Shown: positions 8,895-18,040, counted from the first letter of the stretch. The stretch: 64,000 nt of DNA from an uncultured Siphonobacter sp. (GCA_913774715.1 CAJYHS010000155.1:86367-150366), one strand, 5' to 3'. Notes: a model not told the origin generated them from the sequence alone. Program-made: numbers and translations.

Positions 8895-11516
8895 TTGAAA
8901 GAATATTTTAATACGACTATACGTACACAGATGCGACTAAAATTCTGGATAGCTTTAATGTTAGGAGGAGGATTTCTCATTGAGGTCCTGCTGGGAATTA
9001 ATGGGCATCAAACCATTCGGAGGCTGGTTACTACTAACAATTGGATTACTCATACGCACGTCATTCTTGAGAAAGCAGAACAGATTGATACCCGGCTAAC
9101 GCACGTCGATAATGACTTGAGAGGGCATTTATTAAGTAATAATCCTTATTTTCTGGCTGATTTTAATCGCAATTCCAAAGAGCTGATTAATCAGTCGAAA
9201 GATCTGAATGATTTTGCCCGAACCGAGATCCAAAAAAAGAGGCTGCGTTTTTTTAACCAGAAACTACGTGAAAAGCTGGAGTTAGGTAGTCAGCTATTCC
9301 TGCAAACTACTATTCAGGGTGGAATTCCGAAGCTGGATTCTGGTCGCGTATATCTGGATAAAACGTATGAACTTCGAGCTTTACTGGTTGAAATTCAGAA
9401 TGATGAGCAAACCCTGTTAGCCAGTCGGGTACAGGAGAGTGAGGAGTCTGCCAGTGAAGCAATTCTAAGTATTATTGTGGGAACGCTGGTTGCGGTAGTC
9501 ATTATTTTAGGGGCGGTATTTTTATTGTTTCGGGTCCTGAAGAGCCGAACCAAGCTTAATTTGGAATTACAGGAAAACGAAAAGCGACTCCGGGAAATTT
9601 TGGATGCTATTCCGGCTGCAGTCATCGTATATGATCAGCAGGGGAGCGTTTTTTACACCAACCGTAATACCCGCACGATGCTGAAGCAACATTCGGTTTT
9701 CGATTCGTATCATACCTTACTGGACGCTCTACAGATTTTTCGATTTCCTACTGGCGAAGAGTATCCCATGGCAGAACGGCCGTATTTCAGGGCTCGTGAG
9801 GGACGTGCCGTGCAGGTGGATGATATGGAACTGCGAATTGATGACGAGCGAACGTTACTATTGAATTCCGCAGCTCCCATTTTCGATGCTGAAGGAGAAA
9901 TCCAGTATATCGTTTCCAGCTATGTCGATATTACGGATCGCCTCTTGTCGCATACACGATTGCGGGAAGCGAAAGAACTTGCGGAAAAAGCCGCCTTAAT
10001 GAAGGAGAACTTTCTGGCTAATATGAGCCACGAAATTCGCACGCCGCTTAACTCTATTATCGGTTTTACTAACCTCTTGGAAACCAGTCCGCTTAACAAA
10101 GAGCAAACCGAATACTTGAGGGCAGTAAATACGGCTAGCCGTAACCTGCTTACCATTGTAAACGATATTCTGGATATCTCGAAAATTGAAGCGGGTATGC
10201 TTCAGTTTGAGAAAATTCCGTTTAGCCTCACGGCGTTGGTTCAGTCGATCAAAATTATGCTCCAGCCCGCTGTGTTCGACAAACAGTTAGAGCTGGAAGT
10301 TGAGGTGGATCCGAAGTTACCAGCGGTAGTGTTGGGTGATCCCACTCGCCTGACTCAGGTCTTATTGAATTTGACTTCGAACGCCATTAAGTTTACCGAA
10401 AAAGGGAAGATACACATCGGCATTACCTGTAGTCGTCGGGAAGGAGAAAAAGCGTGGATCAATCTGGTAGTAAAAGATTCGGGAATTGGTATTGCAGCAG
10501 ACGTTTTGCCCCACATTTTTGAACGATTCCGTCAGGAAAGTTCCTTTACTACTCGTCAGTATGGAGGCTCTGGCTTGGGACTGAATATCGTTCATTCGCT
10601 GGTAGATATGCAGGGAGGATCCATTTCAGTGATTAGTAAACCAGGAACAGGTTCTACTTTCAGCGTTGATATTCCCTATGAAGTAGCTCGACAGGAAGTG
10701 CTTGAAGAGTCGGAGGTAACTTCTGACCAGCAGAAGGCTAACCACCATATTAAGGTTCTGGTAGTAGAAGATAACCCCATGAATCAGAAGTTGGCAACCG
10801 CTGTCTTGGGCCGCATGGGCTATTCTTCTGAAGTAGCCGAAAATGGGATCAAAGCCCTTGAAAAATTAAGAATGAATACGTATAATCTGATTTTGATGGA
10901 TATTCAGATGCCCGAGATGGATGGCTATGAGACAACCCGTCAGATTCGGACCGTGTTGAAGCTGGATGTGCCGATTGTTGCTATGACTGCCCACGCTTTA
11001 GTGGGCGAGCGAGAACACTGTTTGCAGGTAGGTATGAATGATTTCGTATCGAAACCTTTCCAGATGAATGATTTATTTAAGATCGTTCGTAAGATGCTTC
11101 AAATCAATACGCCTTCTTTTGTATCCTCTGTAAATGTATTAATGAACGACCCAAAAATGATGGCACCAACGCTTAACCTGGACTATTTGAACGATGTAAC
11201 CGGCGGAGATCACGAGTCAATGGCGGATTTATTAACGGTTTTTCTGGAAGAAACACCGTCACAGTTGAAGAAAATGAATCAGGCCCTACAGGCAGGTAAC
11301 ATAGAGGAGGTGGGTAAAATTGCTCACGCCCTGAAATCACCCGTCCAAATGGTAGGAGCTGAAGAGCTTATGCCTGCGTTTATCAAGTTACAGGAGTACG
11401 GCAGCAAACGTGCTGATATTGCTTTGGCTCAGCCACTGGTGCAAGAAGTGCAATTACGTATGGAGGCTTTATTACCACTGGTCGAAGAGGCTCGCAAAGA
11501 ATACCTTCCTGCGTAA
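8895..11516 (+). CDS. Hybrid sensor histidine kinase (CHASE3-like, PAS, HisKA, HATPase, receiver, Hpt)
   Basis: An 873-residue membrane kinase. Two membrane helices (about 17-36 and 190-213) bracket a periplasmic all-helical domain with the CHASE3-type VDNDLRGHLL motif (71-80). A PAS domain follows (about 225-350), then HisKA with ANMSHEIRTPLNS and phospho-His379. The HATPase has N box NLTSNAIKF (492-500), G1 DSGIGI (528-533) and G2 GGSGLGL (557-563). The receiver has VVEDNPMN and Asp669 in LILMDIQMPEMDGYE. A C-terminal Hpt domain has His811 in AHALKSP. This is a complete His-Asp-His relay whose likely fourth partner is the receiver just upstream. The TTG start preserves the usual cytosolic N-terminal helix; ATG at 8931 is the alternative. 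The signal is unknown. Confidence 0.93.
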   Translation: MKEYFNTTIRTQMRLKFWIALMLGGGFLIEVLLGINGHQTIRRLVTTNNWITHTHVILEKAEQIDTRLTHVDNDLRGHLLSNNPYFLADFNRNSKELINQSKDLNDFARTEIQKKRLRFFNQKLREKLELGSQLFLQTTIQGGIPKLDSGRVYLDKTYELRALLVEIQNDEQTLLASRVQESEESASEAILSIIVGTLVAVVIILGAVFLLFRVLKSRTKLNLELQENEKRLREILDAIPAAVIVYDQQGSVFYTNRNTRTMLKQHSVFDSYHTLLDALQIFRFPTGEEYPMAERPYFRAREGRAVQVDDMELRIDDERTLLLNSAAPIFDAEGEIQYIVSSYVDITDRLLSHTRLREAKELAEKAALMKENFLANMSHEIRTPLNSIIGFTNLLETSPLNKEQTEYLRAVNTASRNLLTIVNDILDISKIEAGMLQFEKIPFSLTALVQSIKIMLQPAVFDKQLELEVEVDPKLPAVVLGDPTRLTQVLLNLTSNAIKFTEKGKIHIGITCSRREGEKAWINLVVKDSGIGIAADVLPHIFERFRQESSFTTRQYGGSGLGLNIVHSLVDMQGGSISVISKPGTGSTFSVDIPYEVARQEVLEESEVTSDQQKANHHIKVLVVEDNPMNQKLATAVLGRMGYSSEVAENGIKALEKLRMNTYNLILMDIQMPEMDGYETTRQIRTVLKLDVPIVAMTAHALVGEREHCLQVGMNDFVSKPFQMNDLFKIVRKMLQINTPSFVSSVNVLMNDPKMMAPTLNLDYLNDVTGGDHESMADLLTVFLEETPSQLKKMNQALQAGNIEEVGKIAHALKSPVQMVGAEELMPAFIKLQEYGSKRADIALAQPLVQEVQLRMEALLPLVEEARKEYLPA

Positions 11517-11540
11517 AGACCTTTTCTTTGTGAAAATGCA

Positions 11541-11573
11541 AAAGCCGTAATCATCGCTTGATTACGGCTTTTT
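11541..11573 (+). terminator. Terminator of the kinase gene
   Basis: AAAGCCGTAATCA/TGATTACGGCTTT stem followed by T residues. Confidence 0.8.
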
Positions 11574-11585
11574 CGGATAAGGTCT

Positions 11586-11593
11586 TACTTTTG
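11586..11593 (+). promoter_or_regulatory. Promoter -7 box for the thiolase-ligase operon
   Basis: TACTTTTG, exact TAnnTTTG, 25 bases before the thiolase ATG. A TTG lies 25 bases upstream, slightly longer than the usual spacing. Confidence 0.5.
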
Positions 11594-11617
11594 CAGCTTT
11601 AGACCCAATCATAAAGC

Positions 11618-12739
11618 ATGTCGGCATACATCGTTGAAGGGCTTCGTTTGCCTACAGGGAAAGCAAATGGATACTACAAGGCTGAAATTCCTGAGCATTT
11701 GATGGCGGAAATACTCCGGGGTTTTGTGCGAAAGTATCCTTCCCTGATCCACGTCCTGGATGAACTAGTAGTCGGAAATGCCTTGGGAACGGGTGGGAAT
11801 ATGGCTCGTTATGCCTTATTAGAGGCAGGCTTCCCTCTATCCATTCCGGCAACAACTGTTGACACGCAGTGCGGGGCGGGCTTACGTTCCATGATGATGG
11901 CCGAGGCTCAGCTGAAAAGTGGTCAAAGTAATTGCATAATTGCGGGGGGGATGGAGAGTAACAGTCTGGCTCCTCTAAGGCGATACCATACCCGGGATTT
12001 TCGCTATCAGGACGTCGACACTTACTACACACAGGCCATATTTGCACCCGAAAGCTGGGGAGATTCGCGGCTAACGGAAGCCGCCCGACAAGTCGCGGAG
12101 TCTTATCGTATTTCTAAAGAAGAGATGATTCGCTGGACCTTGAGAAGTCACCGATTGGCTACTCAAGCCGAGGATCTGCTGGCAGATATTCGTATTCCTT
12201 ATCAACGTTTTTTCAGCGATCAGCCGATTCGGAAAAACCTGACGGAAACGCAGCTATTTTCAACCCAGACAGCTTCGTTAATCGATCATACCAATACGGC
12301 TCATCTACACGACGGAGCCGCCGGAATTTTGCTGGTTAATGAATCAAAGATTCTTGATTATCAGCCTAAATTTAAGATACTGACTTCGGCGTTGGCAGGT
12401 GGGGTACCTTCGTTAGCTCCGGCCGGGGTGATCTGGGCTACGGAAAAGCTATTAAGCCAGAGTGGAAGGTCCATTCAGGACATTGATCTATTCGAAGTCA
12501 ACGAGTCGTTTGCCGTAAAACCGCTGGCATTTATGCGACACTGGGCTATTTCTGAAGAAAAAGTAAATATCTTTGGGGGCAATTTGGCCTACGGGCATCC
12601 TTTTGGAGCCTCGGGAACCATTAATTTAATTCACCTCATGCGGGCTCTCGAACATACCCGCAAGCGATTTGGACTGGTAACGGCTGGAGTAGCCGGAGGA
12701 ATCGGAGTCGCTATAATGATCGAAAATCTCAACGCGTGA
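11618..12739 (+). CDS. Thiolase-family acyltransferase
   Basis: A 373-residue short thiolase (acetyl-CoA acyltransferase family). The nucleophile Cys85 sits in VDTQCGAGLRS, the NESFAVK motif matches the NEAFA loop, and His327 is in YGHPFGASG. The second catalytic cysteine, in a CxGGG motif near the C-terminus of normal thiolases, is replaced: the segment reads TAGVAGGIGVA with Gly357 at that place. This suggests altered chemistry, for example condensation without efficient thiolysis. The stop overlaps the start of the following acyl-CoA ligase gene (GTGA), so the two are translationally coupled. The pair resembles Bacillus yhfS-yhfT in order of size and type; a shared role is inference. Confidence 0.85.
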   Translation: MSAYIVEGLRLPTGKANGYYKAEIPEHLMAEILRGFVRKYPSLIHVLDELVVGNALGTGGNMARYALLEAGFPLSIPATTVDTQCGAGLRSMMMAEAQLKSGQSNCIIAGGMESNSLAPLRRYHTRDFRYQDVDTYYTQAIFAPESWGDSRLTEAARQVAESYRISKEEMIRWTLRSHRLATQAEDLLADIRIPYQRFFSDQPIRKNLTETQLFSTQTASLIDHTNTAHLHDGAAGILLVNESKILDYQPKFKILTSALAGGVPSLAPAGVIWATEKLLSQSGRSIQDIDLFEVNESFAVKPLAFMRHWAISEEKVNIFGGNLAYGHPFGASGTINLIHLMRALEHTRKRFGLVTAGVAGGIGVAIMIENLNA

Positions 12740-14094
12740 TCGTTCAGAGAATTCTTCATACTGCTGAAAAATATCCGGAAAAGCAGGCCGTTGTCTACGG
12801 CCCGCGGAGCATCACTTATGCTGAATTGAGTAAGGAGATCAGAAGTCGGGCCGGGGCATATCAGCAGCAGATTACTTCCTCCAAAGTCATCCTGACTCAG
12901 GTAAATTCACTGGAAAATCTACTGGATTTACTGGCTCTTATGGCCATTGGGAAAGCCAGTATTATGGCTTCTACCCAATTGCAAACCGAACAGATGCAGG
13001 GTCTGCTGGAACGGGAAGGAGTCGTTTTATTACCCGAACGGGATTTGCAGATTTCGCCTCTATCTGACATTCAGTCGGTTACCCTGACGGATCGATTTTT
13101 AGGCGTATTAACCTCTGGTACGGAGTCGCTTCCCAAGGTAATCTGGAAAGATTACCAAAGTTGGGTAACGGCATTCCCTCACCAGAGTGCCGTATTTGGT
13201 ATTACTGCGGAAGATCGTCTGTTCGTGCTGGATGCTCTGAGTTATTCGGCGAATTTGAATAGCGTTTTACATATGCTCTGGCTGGGTGGATCGGTGGTAA
13301 TGACTTCGCTGAAATCGGCAGCCAGCTGGCCCCGGCAAATGCAGGATCAGCAGGTTAGCTCGGTCTTTATGGTACCTTCACACTACCGGCTCTGGGTTAG
13401 AAAAACGCTGTCTTTACCTGGTATTAAATCGTTGGTCAGTGCGGGGGAAAAACTGGAAGCCTCGCTGGCGGAAATGCTGCTGGAATGTTTTCCTGAAGCT
13501 TTACTAACGGAGTATTACGGGGCAGCAGAGCTAGGCCACATTAGTTACCAGCAGAATCAGGATATTATCCAGCACGGGTACGCAGTGGGACAGGCGTTTC
13601 CCGGCGTAAAGATCAAAATCGTTGATCAGCGAATTTGGGTTGAAAGTGACTATGTATCACCAGACTATCGGGGTGTTAACACTGTTTTCGATTTAGGGTT
13701 AATCGAAGATGGCCGGTTGATTCTGATGGGACGTTCAGGCCGAATGTTTAATCGTCGGGGACTGAATATTTTTGCCGAAGAAATAGAAAATAGTGCGAAA
13801 CTAATGCCTTTCGTGACCGAGGTAGCCGTTATTGGCCTCCTCCGGGAGGATCTTTCGCACGATATCTATCTGGTTTTCAGGGCAACTTATCCCGGTGATG
13901 TTCAAACGAACTATGCCCAGCAACTGAAAACGCACTTATTACATTCCTTACCTTCCTTCAAGCAGCCCAAACGTATTCTGCAATTACGTAATCTTCCTCG
14001 TAAGGATAACGGGAAGATTGACTATCAGGCGGTTGCCCGGATATTTTCTGAAGAAGATTCTCCTGTTTCCGTTGAGCTTAATATTCGTAATTAA
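12736..14094 (+). CDS. AMP-forming acyl-CoA ligase
   Basis: A 452-residue adenylate-forming enzyme of the ANL superfamily, which activates a carboxylic acid as acyl-AMP and then as CoA thioester. Motifs in order are the P-loop-like LTSGTESLPKVIWKD (about 129-143, a variant of TSGTTGxPK), YYGAAELGHIS (A5), GRSGRMFNRRGLNIFAEEIE (A7/A8 hinge) and a C-terminal RKDNGKIDYQ with the adenylation lysine. It is shorter than typical fatty acyl-CoA synthetases, as are the YhfT/MenE-like small ligases. The start is GTG, overlapping the thiolase stop by four bases. The substrate is unknown; a short or medium acyl chain passed to or from the thiolase is the natural guess. Confidence 0.85.
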   Translation: MIVQRILHTAEKYPEKQAVVYGPRSITYAELSKEIRSRAGAYQQQITSSKVILTQVNSLENLLDLLALMAIGKASIMASTQLQTEQMQGLLEREGVVLLPERDLQISPLSDIQSVTLTDRFLGVLTSGTESLPKVIWKDYQSWVTAFPHQSAVFGITAEDRLFVLDALSYSANLNSVLHMLWLGGSVVMTSLKSAASWPRQMQDQQVSSVFMVPSHYRLWVRKTLSLPGIKSLVSAGEKLEASLAEMLLECFPEALLTEYYGAAELGHISYQQNQDIIQHGYAVGQAFPGVKIKIVDQRIWVESDYVSPDYRGVNTVFDLGLIEDGRLILMGRSGRMFNRRGLNIFAEEIENSAKLMPFVTEVAVIGLLREDLSHDIYLVFRATYPGDVQTNYAQQLKTHLLHSLPSFKQPKRILQLRNLPRKDNGKIDYQAVARIFSEEDSPVSVELNIRN

Positions 14095-14262
14095 GGATAA
14101 TAGTTGATCCTGATCGTAGTCACGACAAGGGCTATTATACCTGATTTATTTTGGTTTTTCATTTAATGAATGACTCGCGAAAGCCGAGTGGTAAAGGATG
14201 GCTATGTGTCTGTCCGAAAACCGCTTACAAGCTTTCCTGAGCTATTATTGTCAACTGTTTTC

Positions 14263-16179
14263 ATGAAACGTATACTGTATATCGTTACATTTATTTTTTC
14301 TACGCATTTATATGCACAAGATTCGACCAAAACCGTTGGTTTATCCGAAGTAACGGTAACGGCGAACCTTCAATCCACCGAAATTCGAAAAGCGGCCCGT
14401 AATGTGACGGTTATCACGGCTCAGGAAATCGAAAAAGCTCCGGTAAAAACCTTAGACGGCGTTTTGCAATATGCTTTAAACGTTGATGTGCGTTCCCGAG
14501 CTCCCTTAGGGGTTCAGGCCGACGTGAGTATTCGGGGCGGTAATTTCGATCAGACCCTAATTCTGGTGGATGGTATTAAAATGAATGATCCACAAACGGG
14601 TCATCATTCGCTGAATCTGCCTTTCCCACTCGAGATGATTGAGAAAATTGAAATTCTTCAGGGCGGTGCTTCCCGGGTATTTGGTCCCAGTGCTTTTTCT
14701 GGAGTTATTAACATTATCACCAAGAAAAATCAGCCGAGCCAGGTACAAATTGGAGCTGCGGGTGGACAATATGGGTTGTATCAATTAAACACCGCTGTAG
14801 GCTTAACGACTGAAAAATACTCGACGCTGGTAGCTGCGGAAAAGATTCACAGCGATGGCTATGCGTACAATACGGCTTTTGATCGGCATAACCTGTACGG
14901 AAGAACGGCCTTTAATTTAGAGAAAACCACCCTTTCTGTTCAAGGAGGTTACATGGATAATCAGTTTGGTGCGTCTAACTTTTACCATCCTAAGTTTTAT
15001 AACCAGTATGAACAAGTCAGGCAGTATTTTGTAGTTGCCCAGGCAGACCGGAAACTAACGAAAAACTGGTATTCCAACCTGACGGGTTCCTGGCGGAGGC
15101 ATTATGACATGTATGATTTCGATAAGTATCGGTACACCAAACCAGCCTCTGTTAATTTTCACCAGACGAACGTATATGACGTAGAATGGCGTAATAAATG
15201 GACTAATGCTTGGGGAACTACTTCATTCGGAGCGGAATGGCGACGCGAAAGTATCATCAGTAACCGCTTGGGTGATCCGCTGGCAAAATCGAGAGAGGTA
15301 CCGGGATTTTTCGGAAATAATTATACGTTCGGTAAAGACCGGGATAATGTCAACTTTTATCTGGAGCAGTTCAAACGCTGGGATCGACTGACGTTAGTAG
15401 CGGGTACATTATTCAACATGAACTCACAGTTTGGAAATGAATGGTATCCTGGCCTGGATGCTTCGTATTCCTTGTCTGAAACGCTGAATATTTACGGAAG
15501 TATAAATCGGGCGGTGCGTTATCCAACATTTACAGAAATGTACGGAAATACCTCGACTGTAATCGCTGATCCGAATGTACGACCCGAGAAAGCCTGGAGT
15601 TATGAAATGGGGACGAAGCGTTTTACGTCCGTTGACCAAACGACGATCTCAGTATTCTATCGTCAAAGCAGCACCGCGATTGACAAAATCAAACGGCCCG
15701 ATCAGGCCGTTCCCCGCATTGAAAATATTAATAATCTTAATACCATCGGTGCCGAATTTGCCTACGCTCTGAAAATGGCTCAGGTATTGGGTAAAGAAAA
15801 GCACTGGTTCCAGCGACTCACGTTTAATTATGCCTATATCTGGGCGGATCAAAAGCAGAACAACTTCCAGTCGTTTTATACCCTGAACTACCTGCGGCAT
15901 AAACTGAGTCTCGGAGCGAATATGAGGCTGGCTAAAGATATTTCACTGGATCTTTGGTATACCCTTAAAAAGCGGGAGGGCGAGTACCAATGGGATGCGA
16001 CGACTGCCCCCGAACCTTACGCTACAATTCATTTGGTAGATGCGAGAATTTCCTGGAATCGCCCTAAATTCAGACTATTTGCGGATGCAAACAATTTGTT
16101 AAATCAAACCTATTTTGAACATGGGTTCGTGCAACAGCCCGGTCGCTGGCTTACTAGTGGCATTTCTTTGAAATTATAA
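14263..16179 (+). CDS. TonB-dependent outer-membrane receptor
   Basis: A 638-residue TonB-dependent receptor without the carboxypeptidase-like N-terminal domain of SusC proteins. It therefore resembles siderophore or vitamin receptors (BtuB/FepA type). The signal peptide MKRILYIVTFIFSTHLYAQ is followed by the TonB-box-like LSEVTVTAN. The plug domain has the typical VTVITAQEIEK, VSIRGGNFDQTLILVDGIK and IEKIEILQGGASRVFGPSAF segments, and a beta-barrel ends in a C-terminal leucine after ISLK. The start at 14263 is chosen because it gives a clean signal peptide; a longer in-frame ATG at 14170 would bury it. No neighbouring transport genes are present, so the substrate is unknown. Confidence 0.9.
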   Translation: MKRILYIVTFIFSTHLYAQDSTKTVGLSEVTVTANLQSTEIRKAARNVTVITAQEIEKAPVKTLDGVLQYALNVDVRSRAPLGVQADVSIRGGNFDQTLILVDGIKMNDPQTGHHSLNLPFPLEMIEKIEILQGGASRVFGPSAFSGVINIITKKNQPSQVQIGAAGGQYGLYQLNTAVGLTTEKYSTLVAAEKIHSDGYAYNTAFDRHNLYGRTAFNLEKTTLSVQGGYMDNQFGASNFYHPKFYNQYEQVRQYFVVAQADRKLTKNWYSNLTGSWRRHYDMYDFDKYRYTKPASVNFHQTNVYDVEWRNKWTNAWGTTSFGAEWRRESIISNRLGDPLAKSREVPGFFGNNYTFGKDRDNVNFYLEQFKRWDRLTLVAGTLFNMNSQFGNEWYPGLDASYSLSETLNIYGSINRAVRYPTFTEMYGNTSTVIADPNVRPEKAWSYEMGTKRFTSVDQTTISVFYRQSSTAIDKIKRPDQAVPRIENINNLNTIGAEFAYALKMAQVLGKEKHWFQRLTFNYAYIWADQKQNNFQSFYTLNYLRHKLSLGANMRLAKDISLDLWYTLKKREGEYQWDATTAPEPYATIHLVDARISWNRPKFRLFADANNLLNQTYFEHGFVQQPGRWLTSGISLKL

Positions 16180-16248
16180 CCACTGTTATAGTCGAGGGCG
16201 GAAGCCGTAGTATTCTTATAAGCCGACCTCAAGTAAAAACTATTTACT

Positions 16249-16284
16249 AAAAGCTGCCAGCCTTACCGCTGGCAGCTTTTGTTT
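16249..16284 (+). terminator. Terminator of the TonB receptor gene
   Basis: Twelve-base stem AAAAGCTGCCAG/CTGGCAGCTTTT with a T-rich tail. Confidence 0.85.
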
Positions 16285-16310
16285 ACGGAAGGATTCTTGA
16301 GTAAACAAGA

Positions 16311-16347
16311 TTCAATTATAAAATTATAATGTATAATTATTATTGAA
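16311..16347. promoter_or_regulatory. AT-rich dyad upstream of the S24 repressor (possible operator)
   Basis: The segment begins TTCAAT and ends ATTGAA, with nested ATTATA/TATAAT symmetry between. It lies 30 bases before the -33 box of the repressor gene, where an autoregulatory operator would be expected. Its function is inferred. Confidence 0.35.
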
Positions 16348-16376
16348 GTCTCTGAACTAAAAAATGTGTACGTTTC

Positions 16377-16409
16377 TTGTTCGGTAATCAGAAAATACTT
16401 CTATATTTG
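16377..16409 (+). promoter_or_regulatory. Promoter of the S24-type repressor
   Basis: TTG at 16377-16379, a 22-base spacer and TATATTTG at 16402-16409. The predicted transcript start is about 25 bases before the ATG. Confidence 0.7.
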
Positions 16410-16439
16410 TTCAAAAGTTATAAGAATTGACTAAAAAAA

Positions 16440-17180
16440 ATGGATAATACTTCTGCTGAAGAACTGGCACAACAGGATTTTTTCGCTAAGAATCTAGTTC
16501 AGCTACGCGGTCGATTGGAGGGAAAGGTTTCTCAGCAACGTCTAGCGGATGAATTAGGTTTAAAAAAATCAACTTGGGCTGCATACGAATCCGGTCGGGC
16601 AGAACCCCGATATGGAGATCTGGTGAAAGTAGCAGACTTTTTTCAGGTAAGTGTAGATGATCTGCTGCGTAAAGACCTGAGCAAGGAACCTATGAATATG
16701 CCCAAGGTTCCTGAATTACGGGTATTAGCCACAACGGTAGATGCTCAGGATCAGGAAAATGTTGAATTTGTACATGTCAAGGCTTTAGGAGGTTACGCAG
16801 AAGGCTACGGTGATCTGGACTATATTGGTAAATTACCTACTTTTCATCTACCTTTTTTAGCCAGGGATCGTAAGTACCGGGCGTTTCCTTATGAAGGAGA
16901 GTCAATGCCTCCCTTACGTGATGGAGCCGTTGTGTTTGGGGAATATATTGAGAATTGGGAAGCGGTTAAAAATGGCTCAATCTGCCTAGTTGTTACTCAG
17001 GATGAAGGAGTTGTACTTAAAATGGTATTTAACTACTTAGCTGAAAAAGGGGTTCTGGTATTGAAGTCGTTAAATGATCGCTATGCTCCTTATCCAGTTC
17101 GACGAGAAGATATCCGTGAATTATGGCGTTTTGCCGGGTATTTTGAAAATAATTTCCCAGTACAGCGAGCGATAGAATAG
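16440..17180 (+). CDS. HTH / S24 peptidase-like repressor
   Basis: A 246-residue phage-repressor-type regulator. The N-terminal Xre helix-turn-helix (about 18-75) reads SQQRLADELGLKKSTWAAYESGRAEPRYGDL. The C-terminal S24/LexA-like domain has the catalytic serine in YEGESMPPLRDGAVV (Ser155) and the partner lysine in VVLKMV (Lys204). A possible self-cleavage loop is ALGGYAEGY near residue 115. RecA-stimulated autocleavage is known for this family but is not shown here. It has a full promoter and an AT-rich dyad upstream. It opens the accessory stretch that also holds a RecE-like nuclease and other phage-like genes. Confidence 0.88.
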   Translation: MDNTSAEELAQQDFFAKNLVQLRGRLEGKVSQQRLADELGLKKSTWAAYESGRAEPRYGDLVKVADFFQVSVDDLLRKDLSKEPMNMPKVPELRVLATTVDAQDQENVEFVHVKALGGYAEGYGDLDYIGKLPTFHLPFLARDRKYRAFPYEGESMPPLRDGAVVFGEYIENWEAVKNGSICLVVTQDEGVVLKMVFNYLAEKGVLVLKSLNDRYAPYPVRREDIRELWRFAGYFENNFPVQRAIE

Positions 17181-17238
17181 CGTGTAAATTTTTTGACTAA
17201 ATGTCTTTATTTTTTATATATAATTTAAATATTTATTA

Positions 17239-17246
17239 TATATTTG
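17239..17246 (+). promoter_or_regulatory. Promoter -7 box of the 227-residue unknown gene
   Basis: TATATTTG, an exact consensus match, 43 bases before the ATG. The surrounding DNA is very AT-rich, so chance matches are more likely here. Confidence 0.45.
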
Positions 17247-17289
17247 TATAAAAGATATAGACAAGTAAGTCTAAAATAATATTACAACT

Positions 17290-17973
17290 ATGAACTCATC
17301 CAATCCATCAGGTATCATTCAATCAGGCAACCTTAAGTCATATCAGATTGAACGGGTTGACGAAGAAACGGGAGCCATGGTAGCCGAAAGTAAATTTCTA
17401 TACTTGGAAGGCCATCCCCGTGAGTATCGTTTTAATGGACAAAATGGTCAGTTTAATTTATATGGTGAACGAATTCTGACGGATTCCAATGGTAAGCCCA
17501 TTACCGAATTTTCATTTCAGCCCATTGCGTACCGAATTTTTGAAGATACACTTTTTACCAGAAGTGATCAGGAAGTATGGGCTGAGTTTTTCTTCGTGGA
17601 TGCGGACAACTGCGTGGCTTCACTCATGTTTAATAACACGTCTGTTTCTGAGTTGTACCGCATGATGCAGCCCGTATTTTACGAAAGAAAAACACTTTGT
17701 GATTTGATTATTACGGTAAAGCCAGAAAAAGTAACCAGTAAAGTAGATACCGGAAAATCGTGGTACATCTCCCGTTTTTCGTATCGCACGGGTAGTGAAG
17801 AGTTGGTGAAAGAATACCGGGATTTCGCCCGCGATCATCATTTGTACCGGGCAGAGACTTTAACGGATTCGGCTTTACACCGGATTGTATCCAAGTATTA
17901 CAATCGCTTACCCGAACCCGAGGTTGTTTCTTTACCCGAACCCTCGAAGGAATTGGCTAGTAAAGCCGCTTAA
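17290..17973 (+). CDS. Hypothetical protein (227 aa)
   Basis: No family is recognised. The protein is soluble, with no signal peptide or membrane helix. It looks like alternating beta strands in the first half (YQIERVDEETGAMVAESKF, YLEGHPREYRF, QFNLYGERIL) and helices later (ELVKEYRDFARDHHLYRAET), with a proline/glutamate-rich tail. Cysteines occur at CVASLMF and TLCDLI. It has its own promoter box and follows the S24-type repressor on the same strand, ending at a shared bidirectional hairpin opposite a second HTH gene. Its context suggests an accessory or phage-derived gene; function unknown. Confidence 0.7.
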   Translation: MNSSNPSGIIQSGNLKSYQIERVDEETGAMVAESKFLYLEGHPREYRFNGQNGQFNLYGERILTDSNGKPITEFSFQPIAYRIFEDTLFTRSDQEVWAEFFFVDADNCVASLMFNNTSVSELYRMMQPVFYERKTLCDLIITVKPEKVTSKVDTGKSWYISRFSYRTGSEELVKEYRDFARDHHLYRAETLTDSALHRIVSKYYNRLPEPEVVSLPEPSKELASKAA

Positions 17974-17980
17974 TGAAAAG

Positions 17981-18038
17981 AGAAAGACCGCCAGCTAAAA
18001 AAAGGAGTGGAGAGAAAGTGCAGTTGGCGGTTCTTTCT
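17981..18038. terminator. Bidirectional terminator with a long loop
   Basis: AGAAAGACCGCCA pairs with TGGCGGTTCTTTCT across a 31-base loop. It sits between two convergent genes, both of which end within 10 bases of it. Confidence 0.65.
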
Positions 18039-18040
18039 AA

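Noticed and set aside
11652..12047. 131-residue minus-strand frame inside the thiolase gene
   Set aside because: Shadow of the thiolase coding sequence in another frame; arginine/proline-rich composition is typical of such shadows.
14095..14262. Possible riboswitch (cobalamin or other) before the TonB receptor gene
   Set aside because: Only a five-pair hairpin (ACTCG/CGAGT) is seen; the B12-box and other conserved elements are missing.
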